A stretch of DNA of 64,000 nt from JANSYL01 sp963921255 (GCA_963921255.3 CAWUEW020000001.1:682001-746000), one strand, 5' to 3'; counted from the stretch's first letter, positions 24,806 to 33,463 are shown. Program-made: numbers and translations. Notes: generated by a model not told the origin, from the letters alone.

Positions 24806-26346
24806 CCTTTTCCGCCTCTGATCTTTGGTCGCGGCTGACGCGTCTACGGGTCAGAACGCGGTTGGCCCTTGCCGCCCTTGCGGGGGCTGCGGCGGCCCTT
24901 GGGTTGGCGCCGTTCGGTGTGTGGCCGCTGACGGTTCCGGCCCTTGCTGTGGTGATCGTGGCAGGTGTCAGCGCCCCATCGGCGCGGTCGGCGGCGGGCG
25001 CCGCTTGGGCGGGGGCTTCGGGCTACTTCGCTGTGGCGCTCCACTGGATCATGGCCCCGTTCTTTGTCGATGCGGCGACCTTTGGGTGGATGGCCCCATT
25101 TGCGCTTGCCGCCATGGCCGGGGGATTGGCGCTGTTTTGGGGGCTGGCCGGCTGGCTTGGGTGGCGCATCGGCCGGGGCGGTGTCGACCGGGTGTGGGCG
25201 GTCGCCGGGATGCTGGTCGCGGCGGAATATGCCCGCGCGCAGGTGCTGACCGGATTTCCGTGGGCCCATCCCGGCCATGCTTTGATCGAATCAAACTTGC
25301 TGGCCATCGCGGCGTGGGCGGGTCCGCATGGCATGACCGCGCTTGTCTGTTTGAGCGCCGCCTTGGTCGCCCAACTGGCGGTGGCGCGGGGGGCGTTTGC
25401 GGGTGCAGCGCCGGTTTTCGCGTTCGTCGCCCTTGGCCTTTTGCCGTTGGACAGCTTGGCGCCGGAGCCGTCTGAGGAGGCGCCCATCGTCCGCCTTGTC
25501 CAACCAAACGCCCCACAGCACCTGAAGTGGTTGCCCGAAATGATTCCCGTTTTTTTCGAACGGGGTCTCGCGCTGACGGCCTCTGCTCCGGAAGGCGGGG
25601 CACCCGATTTGATTGTCTGGCCGGAAACCAGCCTCCCGCAACTTTTGGATCGCTCGGACGTGTCGCGCACGCGCATTGCAGCCGCGGCGGGCGACGCCCG
25701 CGTGATGGTCGGGGCGCAACGGATTGACGGGATGCGCGCCCGTAACACGCTGGCCTTGTTGAGCGCGGACGGAAGGCTGGCCGCGACCTATGACAAGCAC
25801 CACCTCGTGCCCTTTGGCGAATACCTGCCCTTCGACGATGTGATGAACCGCGTCGGCTTGCGTGGTTTGGCGGCCACCCTGCCAAACGGCTACCGCGCCG
25901 GGCCGGGGCCCGCGGTGATCGATTTGGGCGGTCCCTTGGGGCACGTCTTTCCGATGATCTGCTACGAGGCGATCTTTCCGGGCTACATCCGGGATGTCGG
26001 GCGGCCGGACTGGATGGTGCACGTGACCAACGACGCCTGGTTTGGCGCATTCTCTGGCCCCTACCAACACCTGTCGCTGGCGCGCCTGCGGGCGGCCGAG
26101 CAGGGTATCCCGGTGTTGCGCGCGGCGAACACCGGAGTTTCGGCCGTTATTGATGCCCGAGGTCAGGTCGTATCGGCCCTTCCGCTGAACGAAGCGGGCG
26201 TGCTCGACGCGGCCCTGCCGCCGGCCCTGCCTCCGACCGTCTACGCGCGCACGGGCGATTGGCCGGTGCTGCTGTTCGTCTTTTTGGCAACAGGGGCGGC
26301 ACTGGCATGGTCGCGGAAATCATCCCCATTGCGCAGCCGTCCCTGA
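24802..26346 (+). CDS. lnt: apolipoprotein N-acyltransferase
   Basis: A 514-residue inner-membrane enzyme that N-acylates the lipid-modified cysteine of lipoproteins. About seven N-terminal TM helices come first, then a periplasmic nitrilase-like domain from residue 225. The catalytic Glu-Lys-Cys triad fits E275 (WPETSLP), K332 (YDKHHLVPFGEYLP) and C387 (PMICYEAIFP). A last TM helix is near residues 489-505. The GTG start overlaps the corC-like stop (GTGA). It ends 69 bp before metK. Confidence 0.95.
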   Translation: MTFSASDLWSRLTRLRVRTRLALAALAGAAAALGLAPFGVWPLTVPALAVVIVAGVSAPSARSAAGAAWAGASGYFAVALHWIMAPFFVDAATFGWMAPFALAAMAGGLALFWGLAGWLGWRIGRGGVDRVWAVAGMLVAAEYARAQVLTGFPWAHPGHALIESNLLAIAAWAGPHGMTALVCLSAALVAQLAVARGAFAGAAPVFAFVALGLLPLDSLAPEPSEEAPIVRLVQPNAPQHLKWLPEMIPVFFERGLALTASAPEGGAPDLIVWPETSLPQLLDRSDVSRTRIAAAAGDARVMVGAQRIDGMRARNTLALLSADGRLAATYDKHHLVPFGEYLPFDDVMNRVGLRGLAATLPNGYRAGPGPAVIDLGGPLGHVFPMICYEAIFPGYIRDVGRPDWMVHVTNDAWFGAFSGPYQHLSLARLRAAEQGIPVLRAANTGVSAVIDARGQVVSALPLNEAGVLDAALPPALPPTVYARTGDWPVLLFVFLATGAALAWSRKSSPLRSRP

Positions 26347-26361
26347 GCGCGTAAAGCGGCG

Positions 26362-26409
26362 CATCCCCACAACGGCTTCCTGGCGTGGGGCGACGACATC
26401 AATGGAGCA
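26362..26409 (+). promoter_or_regulatory. SAM/SAH riboswitch upstream of metK
   Basis: Stem CCCCAC (26365-26370) / GTGGGG (26385-26390) encloses the loop AACGGCTTCCTGGC. The 3' GGAGC (26404-26408), which is the metK ribosome-binding site, can pair with the loop's GCTTCC to close a pseudoknot. The conserved core CACAACGGCTTCCTGGCGTG and the placement in front of metK match the SAM/SAH riboswitch class known from Rhodobacterales, which would mask the Shine-Dalgarno site when ligand is bound. Confidence 0.88.
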
Positions 26410-26414
26410 CTTAC

Positions 26415-27596
26415 ATGTCCCGCAAGAACTACCTGTTCACCTCGGAATCCGTCTCCGAGGGGCACCCAGACAAGGTCTGTGACCGTATTTCCGACGCTGT
26501 GCTTGACGCGTTTCTGGCCGAAGAGCCCGAAGCCCGCGTCGCCTGCGAAACCTTTGCCACCACCAACCGCGTTGTGATCGGCGGCGAGGTGGGCCTGAGT
26601 GATCAGGACAAGCTGCATGACTATATGGGCCGCATCGACGAGATCGCGCGCGCCTGCATCAAGGATATCGGCTACGAGCAGGACAAGTTCCACCACGAAA
26701 CCGTGGAAGTGACGAACCTGCTGCACGAGCAGTCGGCGCATATCGCCCAGGGCGTGGACGCCGCCGACAACAAGGACGAGGGCGCGGGCGACCAGGGCAT
26801 CATGTTCGGCTACGCCGTCAACGAAACCCCTGAACTCATGCCGGCCCCGATCTGCTATGCGCATAACATCCTGCGCCGTCTGGCCGACGTCCGCAAATCC
26901 GGGGCGGAACCGGCCCTGGGTCCGGACGCGAAAAGCCAGCTGACCCTGCGCTACGAAGATGGCGTTCCGGTCGAAGTGACCTCGGTCGTGCTGTCGACGC
27001 AGCACCTGGATGAGGCGCTGACCTCGGACGACGTGCGCGCCATCGTCGAGCCGTATATCCGTGAAGAACTGCCCGATGGCTGGCTGACCGCTGGCACCGA
27101 ATGGTGGGTGAATCCGACCGGCAAGTTCGTCATCGGCGGCCCCGATGGCGATGCCGGCCTGACCGGCCGCAAGATCATCGTGGACACCTATGGCGGTGCG
27201 GCCCCCCATGGCGGCGGCGCGTTCTCGGGCAAAGATCCGACCAAGGTGGACCGCTCGGCCGCATACGCTGCCCGGTACCTGGCCAAGAACGTCGTGGCGG
27301 CCGGCATGGCGCATCGCTGCACGATCCAGCTCAGCTACGCGATTGGCGTGGCCAAGCCGCTGTCGATCTATTGCGACACCCATGGCACCGGACAGGTGCA
27401 CGAAAGCAGCATCGAGAAGGCCATCGATCAGATCATGGACCTGACCCCGCGCGGTATCCGCACGCATCTGGGCATGAACAAGCCGATCTATTCGCGCACC
27501 GCGGCCTACGGCCATTTTGGCCGCGCGCCCGAAGCCGATGGCGGCTTTTCGTGGGAGCGCACCGATCTGGTCGAGGCCCTGAAGGCCGCCGTCTGA
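26415..27596 (+). CDS. metK: S-adenosylmethionine synthase
   Basis: A 393-residue enzyme making SAM from methionine and ATP. The motifs are GHPDK (16-20), GAGDQG, GGGAFSGKDPTKVDRSAAYAARY and the final SWERTD-L. The ATG at 26415 sits 6 nt after the GGAGC that closes the riboswitch, so translation is expected to fall when SAM or SAH is high. A three-hairpin repeat follows 4 bp after the stop and separates it from trmB. Confidence 0.98.
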   Translation: MSRKNYLFTSESVSEGHPDKVCDRISDAVLDAFLAEEPEARVACETFATTNRVVIGGEVGLSDQDKLHDYMGRIDEIARACIKDIGYEQDKFHHETVEVTNLLHEQSAHIAQGVDAADNKDEGAGDQGIMFGYAVNETPELMPAPICYAHNILRRLADVRKSGAEPALGPDAKSQLTLRYEDGVPVEVTSVVLSTQHLDEALTSDDVRAIVEPYIREELPDGWLTAGTEWWVNPTGKFVIGGPDGDAGLTGRKIIVDTYGGAAPHGGGAFSGKDPTKVDRSAAYAARYLAKNVVAAGMAHRCTIQLSYAIGVAKPLSIYCDTHGTGQVHESSIEKAIDQIMDLTPRGIRTHLGMNKPIYSRTAAYGHFGRAPEADGGFSWERTDLVEALKAAV

Positions 27597-27600
27597 GCGC

Positions 27601-27668
27601 GCAAGGGATTTGGAAATCCCTTGCAAGATCCTTTGAAGGATCTTGGCCCCGGTCGATCGCCCGGGGCC
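27601..27668 (+). repeat. multi-hairpin intergenic repeat element, copy 2
   Basis: Three consecutive perfect inverted repeats lie in the metK-trmB gap. They are GCAAGGGATTT-GG-AAATCCCTTGC (27601-27624), CAAGATCCTT-TG-AAGGATCTTG (27624-27645) and GGCCCCGG-N8-CCGGGGCC (27645-27668). Same order and loop sequences as copy 1 at 8504-8590, with different stem sequences, so the structure is conserved by compensating changes. No T-tract follows. Confidence 0.75.
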
Positions 27669-27686
27669 AGGACAACCGGTGTCTCG

Positions 27687-28385
27687 ATGGCCCCTGATCG
27701 CCCGCATCGCAATTTCTATGGCCGCCGCAAGGGCCAGCACCTCAAGCAAAGCCAAGCGCGCTATTTGCAGGAGGATCTGGCACGCCTGTCGCCGGGCGCG
27801 GTGGATTGGGATGTCAACCCGGACCGGACCCCGCTGGACCTGAACGGTCTGTTCGAAGGGCGCCCGGTCTGGTTGGAGATCGGGTTTGGCGGGGGCGAAC
27901 ATCTGGTGCACCAGGCGGCCCGGAACCCCGATGTCGGCATCATCGGCTGCGAACCCTATATCAACGGCGTTGCGATGCTTCTGGGCAAGATCCGCGCGGC
28001 CGGCGTCGACAATCTGCGCGTCTATCCGGGGGATGCGCGGGACCTGTTCGATGTGTTGCCCGAACGCTCGGTCGAGAAGGCGTTCCTTCTCTGTCCCGAC
28101 CCGTGGCCGAAGACGCGACACCATCGACGCCGGTTCGTCACGCAGGACCATCTGGCGCCGCTGGCGCGGACATTGACCCCGGGCGCCGCGTTCCGGGTGG
28201 CAACCGATATTCCGGACTATGTCCGCCAAAGCCTGCTTGAAGTGCCGCGCGCCGGCTTCACCTGGGAGGCCGCGCGTCCGACCGATTGGCGTCAGCCCTG
28301 GGACGACTGGCTGTCGACGCGGTACGAGCAAAAGGCCCTGCGCGAAGGGCGCGTGCCGCATTATCTGACCTTCCGGCGGCACTGA
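27687..28385 (+). CDS. trmB: tRNA (guanine-N7-)-methyltransferase
   Basis: A 232-residue SAM-dependent enzyme that methylates G46 of tRNAs. It has the SAM-binding motif EIGFGGGEH (64-72), a second motif near VGIIGCEPYINGV and the signature FLLCPDPWPKTRHHRRRF. The ATG at 27687 gives MAPDRPHRNFYGRRKG, the usual basic N-terminus. It follows metK, its SAM supplier, across the repeat element. Confidence 0.95.
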   Translation: MAPDRPHRNFYGRRKGQHLKQSQARYLQEDLARLSPGAVDWDVNPDRTPLDLNGLFEGRPVWLEIGFGGGEHLVHQAARNPDVGIIGCEPYINGVAMLLGKIRAAGVDNLRVYPGDARDLFDVLPERSVEKAFLLCPDPWPKTRHHRRRFVTQDHLAPLARTLTPGAAFRVATDIPDYVRQSLLEVPRAGFTWEAARPTDWRQPWDDWLSTRYEQKALREGRVPHYLTFRRH

Positions 28386-28477
28386 GGTTTCGTTTTTCGC
28401 CGATGCGGGCCCGCGGGGTGTGGACCCTGCTTGGGGTGCGGTCTATCAGGCGACAGGATTGAGTGAGGGAGACGGCG

Positions 28478-29833
28478 ATGTCCGGCCATGGCGAACCGAT
28501 ACCGATGGTGGCCCGCAAAAGCGGCGCCTTGACCGGCGTGGCCAATGTGCCGGGCGACAAATCCATCAGCCACCGCAGCCTGATCCTGGGGGCCATGGCC
28601 GTGGGCGAGACGCGGATCACCGGACTTCTGGAGGGCCAGGATGTTCTGGACACGGCCGCCGCCATGCGGGCCTTCGGGGCCGAGGTGACGCGCCATGACA
28701 CTGGCAGTTGGTCGGTCTTTGGTGTCGGTGTGGGCGGGTTTGCCGAGCCGGATCAGGTGATCGATTGCGGCAACTCGGGAACCGGCGTGCGTCTGATCAT
28801 GGGGGCGATGGCCACCAGCCCCATCAGCGCGACCTTCACCGGGGACGCAAGCCTTGTGAAACGCCCGATGGCGCGGATCACCGATCCCCTGGCGCTGTTC
28901 GGGACGCAGGCCCATGGTCGGTCGGGCGGGCGTCTGCCCATGACACTTGTCGGCGCAGCCCACCCTGTTCCGGTGCGCTACACCGTGCCTGTGCCGTCGG
29001 CCCAGGTGAAATCGGCGGTGCTGTTGGCGGGGTTGAATGCGCTGGGGCAAACCGTCGTGATCGAAGCCGAAGCCACCCGCGATCACAGCGAGCGAATGCT
29101 GTCCGGCTTCGGTGCCGAGATCACGACCGAGGTGACGGACGAGGGGCGCGTGATCACCCTGACGGGCCAGCCCGAACTGACGCCGCTTGACATCACGGTG
29201 CCGCGCGATCCGTCCTCGGCCGCGTTCCCGGTCTGTGCGGCCCTGATCGTCGAAGGCTCGGACGTGCTGGTGCCGAATATCGGCCTCAACCCCACCCGTG
29301 CCGGTCTGTTCACCACGCTGCGCGAGATGGGGGCCGACCTGACCTACGAGAACATGCGCGAAGAAGGCGGTGAACCTGTGGCCGATCTCCGCGCCCGGTT
29401 CTCGCCCGATATGACCGGCATCGAAGTGCCGCCCGAGCGTGCGGCCAGCATGATCGACGAATACCCCATCCTGTCAGTGGTGGCGGCCAACGCGACCGGC
29501 CAGACGATCATGCGCGGCGTGGCCGAGTTGCGGGTCAAGGAAAGCGACAGGATCGCCGCCATGGCGGATGGCTTGCGGGCCAATGGTGTCACGGTCGAGG
29601 ATGGCCCGGATTGGTGGATCGTCGATGGCCGTGGTCCGGGCGGCGTGGCCGGCGGCGGAACAGCGATGGCGCATCTGGATCACCGGATCGCGATGTCGTT
29701 CCTGTGTTTGGGGATGGCCTCCGAAAAGCCTGTTGCCGTGGATGATGGCGGCCCGATCGCGACAAGCTTCCCGATCTTCGAACCCCTGATGAAGGACTTG
29801 GGCGCACAGATCGTGCGCGCCAACCGGGTATGA
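28478..29833 (+). CDS. aroA: 3-phosphoshikimate 1-carboxyvinyltransferase (EPSP synthase)
   Basis: A 451-residue shikimate-pathway enzyme joining PEP and shikimate-3-phosphate. The N-terminal motif is VPGDKSISHRSLILGAMA (from residue 24), followed by DCGNSGTGVRLIMGAM and RPMARITDPL; the C-terminal half has LRVKESDRIAAMADGL and DHRIAMSF. The G-D-K, N-S-G-T and R-K-E-S-D motifs of the family are all present. The ATG at 28478 is preceded by GGGAG at good spacing. It overlaps the GFA gene by ATGA and heads an aroA-GFA-cmk operon. Confidence 0.97.
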   Translation: MSGHGEPIPMVARKSGALTGVANVPGDKSISHRSLILGAMAVGETRITGLLEGQDVLDTAAAMRAFGAEVTRHDTGSWSVFGVGVGGFAEPDQVIDCGNSGTGVRLIMGAMATSPISATFTGDASLVKRPMARITDPLALFGTQAHGRSGGRLPMTLVGAAHPVPVRYTVPVPSAQVKSAVLLAGLNALGQTVVIEAEATRDHSERMLSGFGAEITTEVTDEGRVITLTGQPELTPLDITVPRDPSSAAFPVCAALIVEGSDVLVPNIGLNPTRAGLFTTLREMGADLTYENMREEGGEPVADLRARFSPDMTGIEVPPERAASMIDEYPILSVVAANATGQTIMRGVAELRVKESDRIAAMADGLRANGVTVEDGPDWWIVDGRGPGGVAGGGTAMAHLDHRIAMSFLCLGMASEKPVAVDDGGPIATSFPIFEPLMKDLGAQIVRANRV

Positions 29834-30252
29834 CCGCGGCACCGTATCCTGCGACAGGTGGATGCCTGTGCGGGGCGGTGCGGTATCGGGTGTCCGGCCC
29901 CCTGCGTCCGGTGGTGGCCTGCCATTGCACGCAATGCCGCAAGACCTCGGGGCACTATGTGGCCGCGACGTCGGCGGCGCGGTTGGATGTCGATATTGAG
30001 GGCGAGGTGCGGTGGTTCCAAAGCTCGGCCACCGCGCGGCGCGGCTTCTGCCCGACCTGCGGCTCGAACCTCTTCTGGGATCAGACCGGCCCCTACCTGT
30101 CGATCATGGCCGGCACGCTTGAGGGCGATCCCGGCATCAGGCTTGCGGGTCACATCTTTTGCGCCGACAAAGGGGCGTATTACGAGATCGACGGCGACCT
30201 GCCCCGCGCGATGGGGGCCGACGACCGCCTGACGACGCAGGGGCGCGCATGA
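29830..30252 (+). CDS. GFA (glutathione-dependent formaldehyde-activating/CENP-V) family protein
   Basis: A 140-residue zinc-binding protein. The cysteine pattern is complete: GGCLCGAVRYRVSG, then ACHCTQCRKTSGHYV, and FCPTCGSNLFWDQ. Such proteins bind zinc at two sites; only some act with formaldehyde and glutathione, so the name is a family label. The gene overlaps aroA and cmk by 4 bp each (ATGA at both ends), an unexpected passenger in a housekeeping operon. Confidence 0.88.
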   Translation: MTAAPYPATGGCLCGAVRYRVSGPLRPVVACHCTQCRKTSGHYVAATSAARLDVDIEGEVRWFQSSATARRGFCPTCGSNLFWDQTGPYLSIMAGTLEGDPGIRLAGHIFCADKGAYYEIDGDLPRAMGADDRLTTQGRA

Positions 30253-30857
30253 GCTTCACAGTTGCCATCGACGGACCGGCGGCCGCCGGTAAGGGGACAC
30301 TCTCGCGGGCCGTGGCCGCGCATTTCGGCTTTGCGCATCTGGACACGGGGTTGCTGTATCGGGCGGTGGGCCGGCGAATGCTGGCGGGCGAAGACCCGAT
30401 CGCCGCCGCCGAGGCACTGCGGCCCGAGGATCTGGACGATCCGCAGGCCCTGCGCACCCCGGATGTCGCGCAGGCGGCGTCGAAAGTGGCGGTCGTGCCG
30501 GAGGTTCGGTCGGCGCTGGTGGATTTCCAGCGCGCCTTCGCCCGGCGCAGCGGCGGCGCGGTTCTGGATGGCCGCGACATTGGCACCGTGATTTGCCCCT
30601 GGGCGCAGGTGAAGCTGTTCGTCACGGCCAGCGCCGAGGTGCGGGCCGCGCGACGCCTGGCCGAACTGCTGGACAGCGGCCATGACACCGACATCGAAAC
30701 CGTGCTGGCCGATGTGAAGGCGCGGGACGCCCGCGATGCCGAGCGGGCCACCGCGCCAATGGTGGCGGCGGCGGATGCGATGACCCTCGACACGAGTGAT
30801 CTGAGCATCGACGCTGCGGTGGCGGCGGCAATTGCCGCGGTTGAAGCGGCGCGCTGA
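30249..30857 (+). CDS. cmk: cytidylate kinase
   Basis: A 202-residue kinase converting CMP and dCMP to the diphosphates. The P-loop is IDGPAAAGKGT (8-18), then LDTGLLYRAVGRR, and LDGRDIGTVICPWAQVKLFVTAS. This is a slightly short, typical alphaproteobacterial Cmk. It overlaps the GFA gene. rpsA usually follows closely in this group, but here it lies 4.4 kb further on beyond an accessory insertion. Confidence 0.95.
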   Translation: MSFTVAIDGPAAAGKGTLSRAVAAHFGFAHLDTGLLYRAVGRRMLAGEDPIAAAEALRPEDLDDPQALRTPDVAQAASKVAVVPEVRSALVDFQRAFARRSGGAVLDGRDIGTVICPWAQVKLFVTASAEVRAARRLAELLDSGHDTDIETVLADVKARDARDAERATAPMVAAADAMTLDTSDLSIDAAVAAAIAAVEAAR

Positions 30858-30930
30858 CCTCACGCAAGCGTGCAAGGGGCGTGTGCGGAACTTTTGCTAG
30901 GCTCGGGCGAATCCTGCCGGAGATCCGCCC

Positions 30931-31458
30931 ATGCGCCGCCTTCTGACCCTCGCCTTCCTCATGTTCGCCTCGTTCGCCGTGCAGGCGCAGGACGGGGACG
31001 CGCCCGCCCGGATGACGGCGGATCGGTTGATCCAGCTTCTGCTGGCCTTCGACCCGGAGGCCTTTCCGCTGCCCCATGGCGTTGCGCTGACCATTGATGA
31101 GATCCCGGTCATGGTCCTGATGGATGTCCAGTCGGACCGGATGCGGGCGATGGTGCCGGTGGCGTCGGTCGAGGGGCTGAGCGAGGCGGATCTTCTGCGC
31201 GTCATGCAGGCCAATTTCGACACCGCGCTGGATGCCCGCTATGCGGTGGCGAACGATCGGCTGTGGTCGGTCTTCGTGCATCCCCTCTCCGACCTCGAGC
31301 GGGAGCAGCAGATCTCGGGCCTGGTTCAGACCGTGATCCTGGCGCAGACCTATGGCGCGACCTATTCCAGCGGCGCGGTCATGTTCGGACTGGGCGACAG
31401 CGGGGCCTTGCATGCCGAACTGTTCGAGGATCTCCTGCAGCGCGGGGAAGAGCTGTGA
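30931..31458 (+). CDS. exported protein of unknown function
   Basis: A 175-residue protein with a signal peptide (MRRLLTLAFLMFASFAVQAQ, cleavage after AQA or so). The mature part alternates helices and strands: ADRLIQLLLAFDPEAFPL, then a central beta segment and VQTVILAQTYGATYSSGA. I do not recognise the family, though the pattern is reminiscent of YbjN-like folds. GC and codon use look like the core genes, so I place it outside the accessory insertion that begins just downstream. Confidence 0.7.
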   Translation: MRRLLTLAFLMFASFAVQAQDGDAPARMTADRLIQLLLAFDPEAFPLPHGVALTIDEIPVMVLMDVQSDRMRAMVPVASVEGLSEADLLRVMQANFDTALDARYAVANDRLWSVFVHPLSDLEREQQISGLVQTVILAQTYGATYSSGAVMFGLGDSGALHAELFEDLLQRGEEL

Positions 31459-31636
31459 CCCGGGCCGCTCACGCGTGAGCCTGGGGCTAAGTATCTGGAA
31501 ATAAGCAAATAATCTAAATTCTTAACCGTTTGGCAAGGTGTTGAGCGGCAGAATGGCTTGTCTTTCGCTCAACCGGGCGCAGGGATGAGATTGTGTCAAC
31601 CGGTCGCCCCGGCGGCCAAGGCGTGAGTATGGGCGT

Positions 31637-31930
31637 ATGACTGAGACGTGGGACGGAGACCGTCTTGGGTTCAAACAGGTCGGGGCCACCTTCACGAAAC
31701 TGGTGCAATCCGTTGGTGTCGCAGAACCCGGGTCGAAGGTGATCTCGATCGAGGCCGGGTTCGGACGCGGCACACCCTTCTTCCGAGAGAACTGGGCCAA
31801 GGACCTGAAGGCTGCGGGGGAGGTCGTCGTGGAGATCGACGCCCGCCAGTCGGATCACTCGGGCGACCCTGTGATGACGTTTATTGGGCCATTGAAGATG
31901 CCGGTCGCCAAGCTGGCTGAATGGCCCGAT
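31637..31930 (+). pseudogene. 5' fragment of a KAP-family P-loop NTPase
   Basis: About 95 residues resemble the N-terminus of KAP-type NTPases: DRLGFKQVGATFTKLVQS, then KVISIEAGFGRG, and VVVEIDARQSDHSGDPVMTF. Where the Walker A lysine-threonine is expected (GFGRGKT) the sequence reads GFGRGTPFF, so nucleotide binding is lost. The rest of the gene is missing: after about 31900 similarity to any protein stops, though the frame stays open into the ArsR promoter. KAP NTPases in bacteria are often found in mobile or defence loci. The family call is from memory of motifs and is moderate. Confidence 0.5.
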
Positions 31931-32016
31931 ACCGCGACAGCCGCGAAGGGCGGCTTTGAGCCCAACCCTCCCAAATACTGCAGCGTAGCGAAGGGCAGCT
32001 TTCGTTCCTGTATCCA

Positions 32017-32053
32017 GATCTTGCTATATAGTAAAAATACTATATACAAGATC
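32017..32053 (+). promoter_or_regulatory. large palindromic operator of the arsR-like gene
   Basis: Left arm GATCTTG-C-TATATAGTA and right arm TACTATATA-CAAGATC flank an AAAA centre. Sixteen bases pair on each side with a single bulged C (32024). The right end is 1 bp from the ArsR start codon at 32055. An AT-rich site of this symmetry at this position is typical of ArsR-family autoregulation. Confidence 0.7.
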
Positions 32054-32054
32054 C

Positions 32055-32387
32055 ATGACCAATCTCGACACAGTCTTTCAAGCCCTATCGGACCCAACGC
32101 GCCGCGCCATTCTTGAACGCCTGATCCAAGGTGAAGCAACGGTTGATGAAATCAGCGAACCGTTTGAGATGTCTCAGCCTTCGATCTCGCGTCATCTCAA
32201 GGTGCTGGAACAAGCAGGGCTGATCACCACCCGAATTGATGGAACATCAAGACCCCGGCGCATCGAGCCTTTGGCGTTCGCTGCGATTGAGGATTGGCTG
32301 ACGAGATACCGTGCGATCTGGCATGCGAATTACGAACGTCTTGATGACCTTCTGGAAGAACTCAAGCAGGAAGATGATGAAAAATGA
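32055..32387 (+). CDS. ArsR-family transcriptional regulator
   Basis: A 110-residue winged-helix repressor: VFQALSDPTRRAILERLIQG, then ATVDEISEPFEMSQPSISRHL recognition region and a beta-wing with DGTSRPRRIEPLAF. No cysteine metal site is present, so it is of the non-metal subgroup that commonly accompanies SRPBCC genes. It overlaps the SRPBCC gene by 4 bp (ATGA) and begins directly after a 37-bp palindrome. GC is lower than the surrounding genome. Confidence 0.92.
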   Translation: MTNLDTVFQALSDPTRRAILERLIQGEATVDEISEPFEMSQPSISRHLKVLEQAGLITTRIDGTSRPRRIEPLAFAAIEDWLTRYRAIWHANYERLDDLLEELKQEDDEK

Positions 32388-32854
32388 CGCCGCTCTCCAT
32401 GACAACTCCGACCGACACGACCATCGAAATCACTCGTAGCTTCAACGCCCCAGTCTCTATGGTTTGGCGGGCGCACACTGAACCCGACCTCGTGAAACAA
32501 TGGATGACCGGCCCGCCCGGTCACACGATGCCTGAATGCGAGATCGACCTGCGGGTCGGCGGTGCATATCGTTACGTTTGGGTATGGGATGACAACCGCA
32601 TGTCGGCCTATGGGACCTTTCGAGAGATTGAGGTGGAGCGTTGGCTTCTGCTGACCGAGACGTTCGACATCTTCCCGGACAACGAGACCCTCGTAGAGCA
32701 GGTCTTCAGAGAGCGTGAAGGTCAGACGACCGTCACAATGAGCCTCCACTACGACAGCAAGGAAACGCGGGATGGCGTCTTGCAAAGCCCAATGAAAGAA
32801 GGATTGGAGGCGAGCTATCAGAGCCTCGAAAGGTTGATATCCGAGACGGTTTGA
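32384..32854 (+). CDS. SRPBCC/AHSA1-domain protein
   Basis: A 156-residue protein (151 from the second ATG at 32399). The AHSA1-like fold starts TIEITRSFNAPVSMVWRAHT, then KQWMTGPPGHTMPECEIDLRVGG, and a C-terminal helix LEASYQSLERL. Such START-like proteins bind hydrophobic ligands, and members coupled to ArsR regulators form a standard pair. The ligand is unknown. Its start overlaps the arsR stop. Confidence 0.9.
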   Translation: MTPLSMTTPTDTTIEITRSFNAPVSMVWRAHTEPDLVKQWMTGPPGHTMPECEIDLRVGGAYRYVWVWDDNRMSAYGTFREIEVERWLLLTETFDIFPDNETLVEQVFREREGQTTVTMSLHYDSKETRDGVLQSPMKEGLEASYQSLERLISETV

Positions 32855-32902
32855 TGGTGGGCGGTTTCATGTTTGATCATCTTCAACAGGACAGCAGCTG
32901 AC

Positions 32903-33463
32903 ATGGCGAATCTGATTTCTGAATTAATCGTTTCTTTGGATGGATGCGCTCGGGGAACCAAATCTCCCGCATACTATGGCTACGGCGGCCCAGAATTTTT
33001 GGCGTGGTTGGCCGAGAAAGCGAAGCAACCGCACCGTCAGGTTCTTGGCCGGTGTACCTACGAAATGCTCAATATGCTCCCTGAGGAGCATCGGGACGAT
33101 GCCTACAGACGCATGACTGAAGTCCCCGGATGGATGTTCTCGCGAACGCTTTCGAACGCGGAATGGCATGGTCTTGAGGCTGTAAGCGATGATGCAATCG
33201 AGTTCTTAAGAGAGGCGAAAGAAACGGAAGATGATGAGATCAGGCTCATCGGTAGCCTTTCCATCGTGCGCGAACTGGCAAATGCAGGCGTTCTCGACAC
33301 GCTGCGACTTATCATCTGTCCATTGGCACTACCGGATACCGGGATTGAACGGGTCTTTGAAGGAATGGGTGATATCAAGTTCGACCTTCAAAGAATGCGG
33401 ACACTCGATGACCGGATCGTAATCATCGACTATGGCCCTGACGGGACACCCTTGAGCTCATAG
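32903..33463 (+). CDS. dihydrofolate reductase family (RibD C-terminal domain) protein
   Basis: A 186-residue protein. Typical segments are ISELIVSLDGCARG at the N-terminus, RQVLGRCTYEMLNML, then IRLIGSLSIVRELANAGVLD and LRLIICPLALPDTGIERVF. RibD-C-like proteins are NAD(P)H-dependent reductases, but the substrate of this subgroup is unknown. It is the third member of the ArsR-SRPBCC-reductase cassette, 48 bp after the SRPBCC stop. Lower GC than the core genes. Confidence 0.87.
   Translation: MANLISELIVSLDGCARGTKSPAYYGYGGPEFLAWLAEKAKQPHRQVLGRCTYEMLNMLPEEHRDDAYRRMTEVPGWMFSRTLSNAEWHGLEAVSDDAIEFLREAKETEDDEIRLIGSLSIVRELANAGVLDTLRLIICPLALPDTGIERVFEGMGDIKFDLQRMRTLDDRIVIIDYGPDGTPLSS

Noticed and set aside
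26241..28382. 713-residue minus-strand frame opposite metK and trmB
   Set aside because: Antisense of two certain genes, Arg/His/Gln-rich, no recognisable motif.
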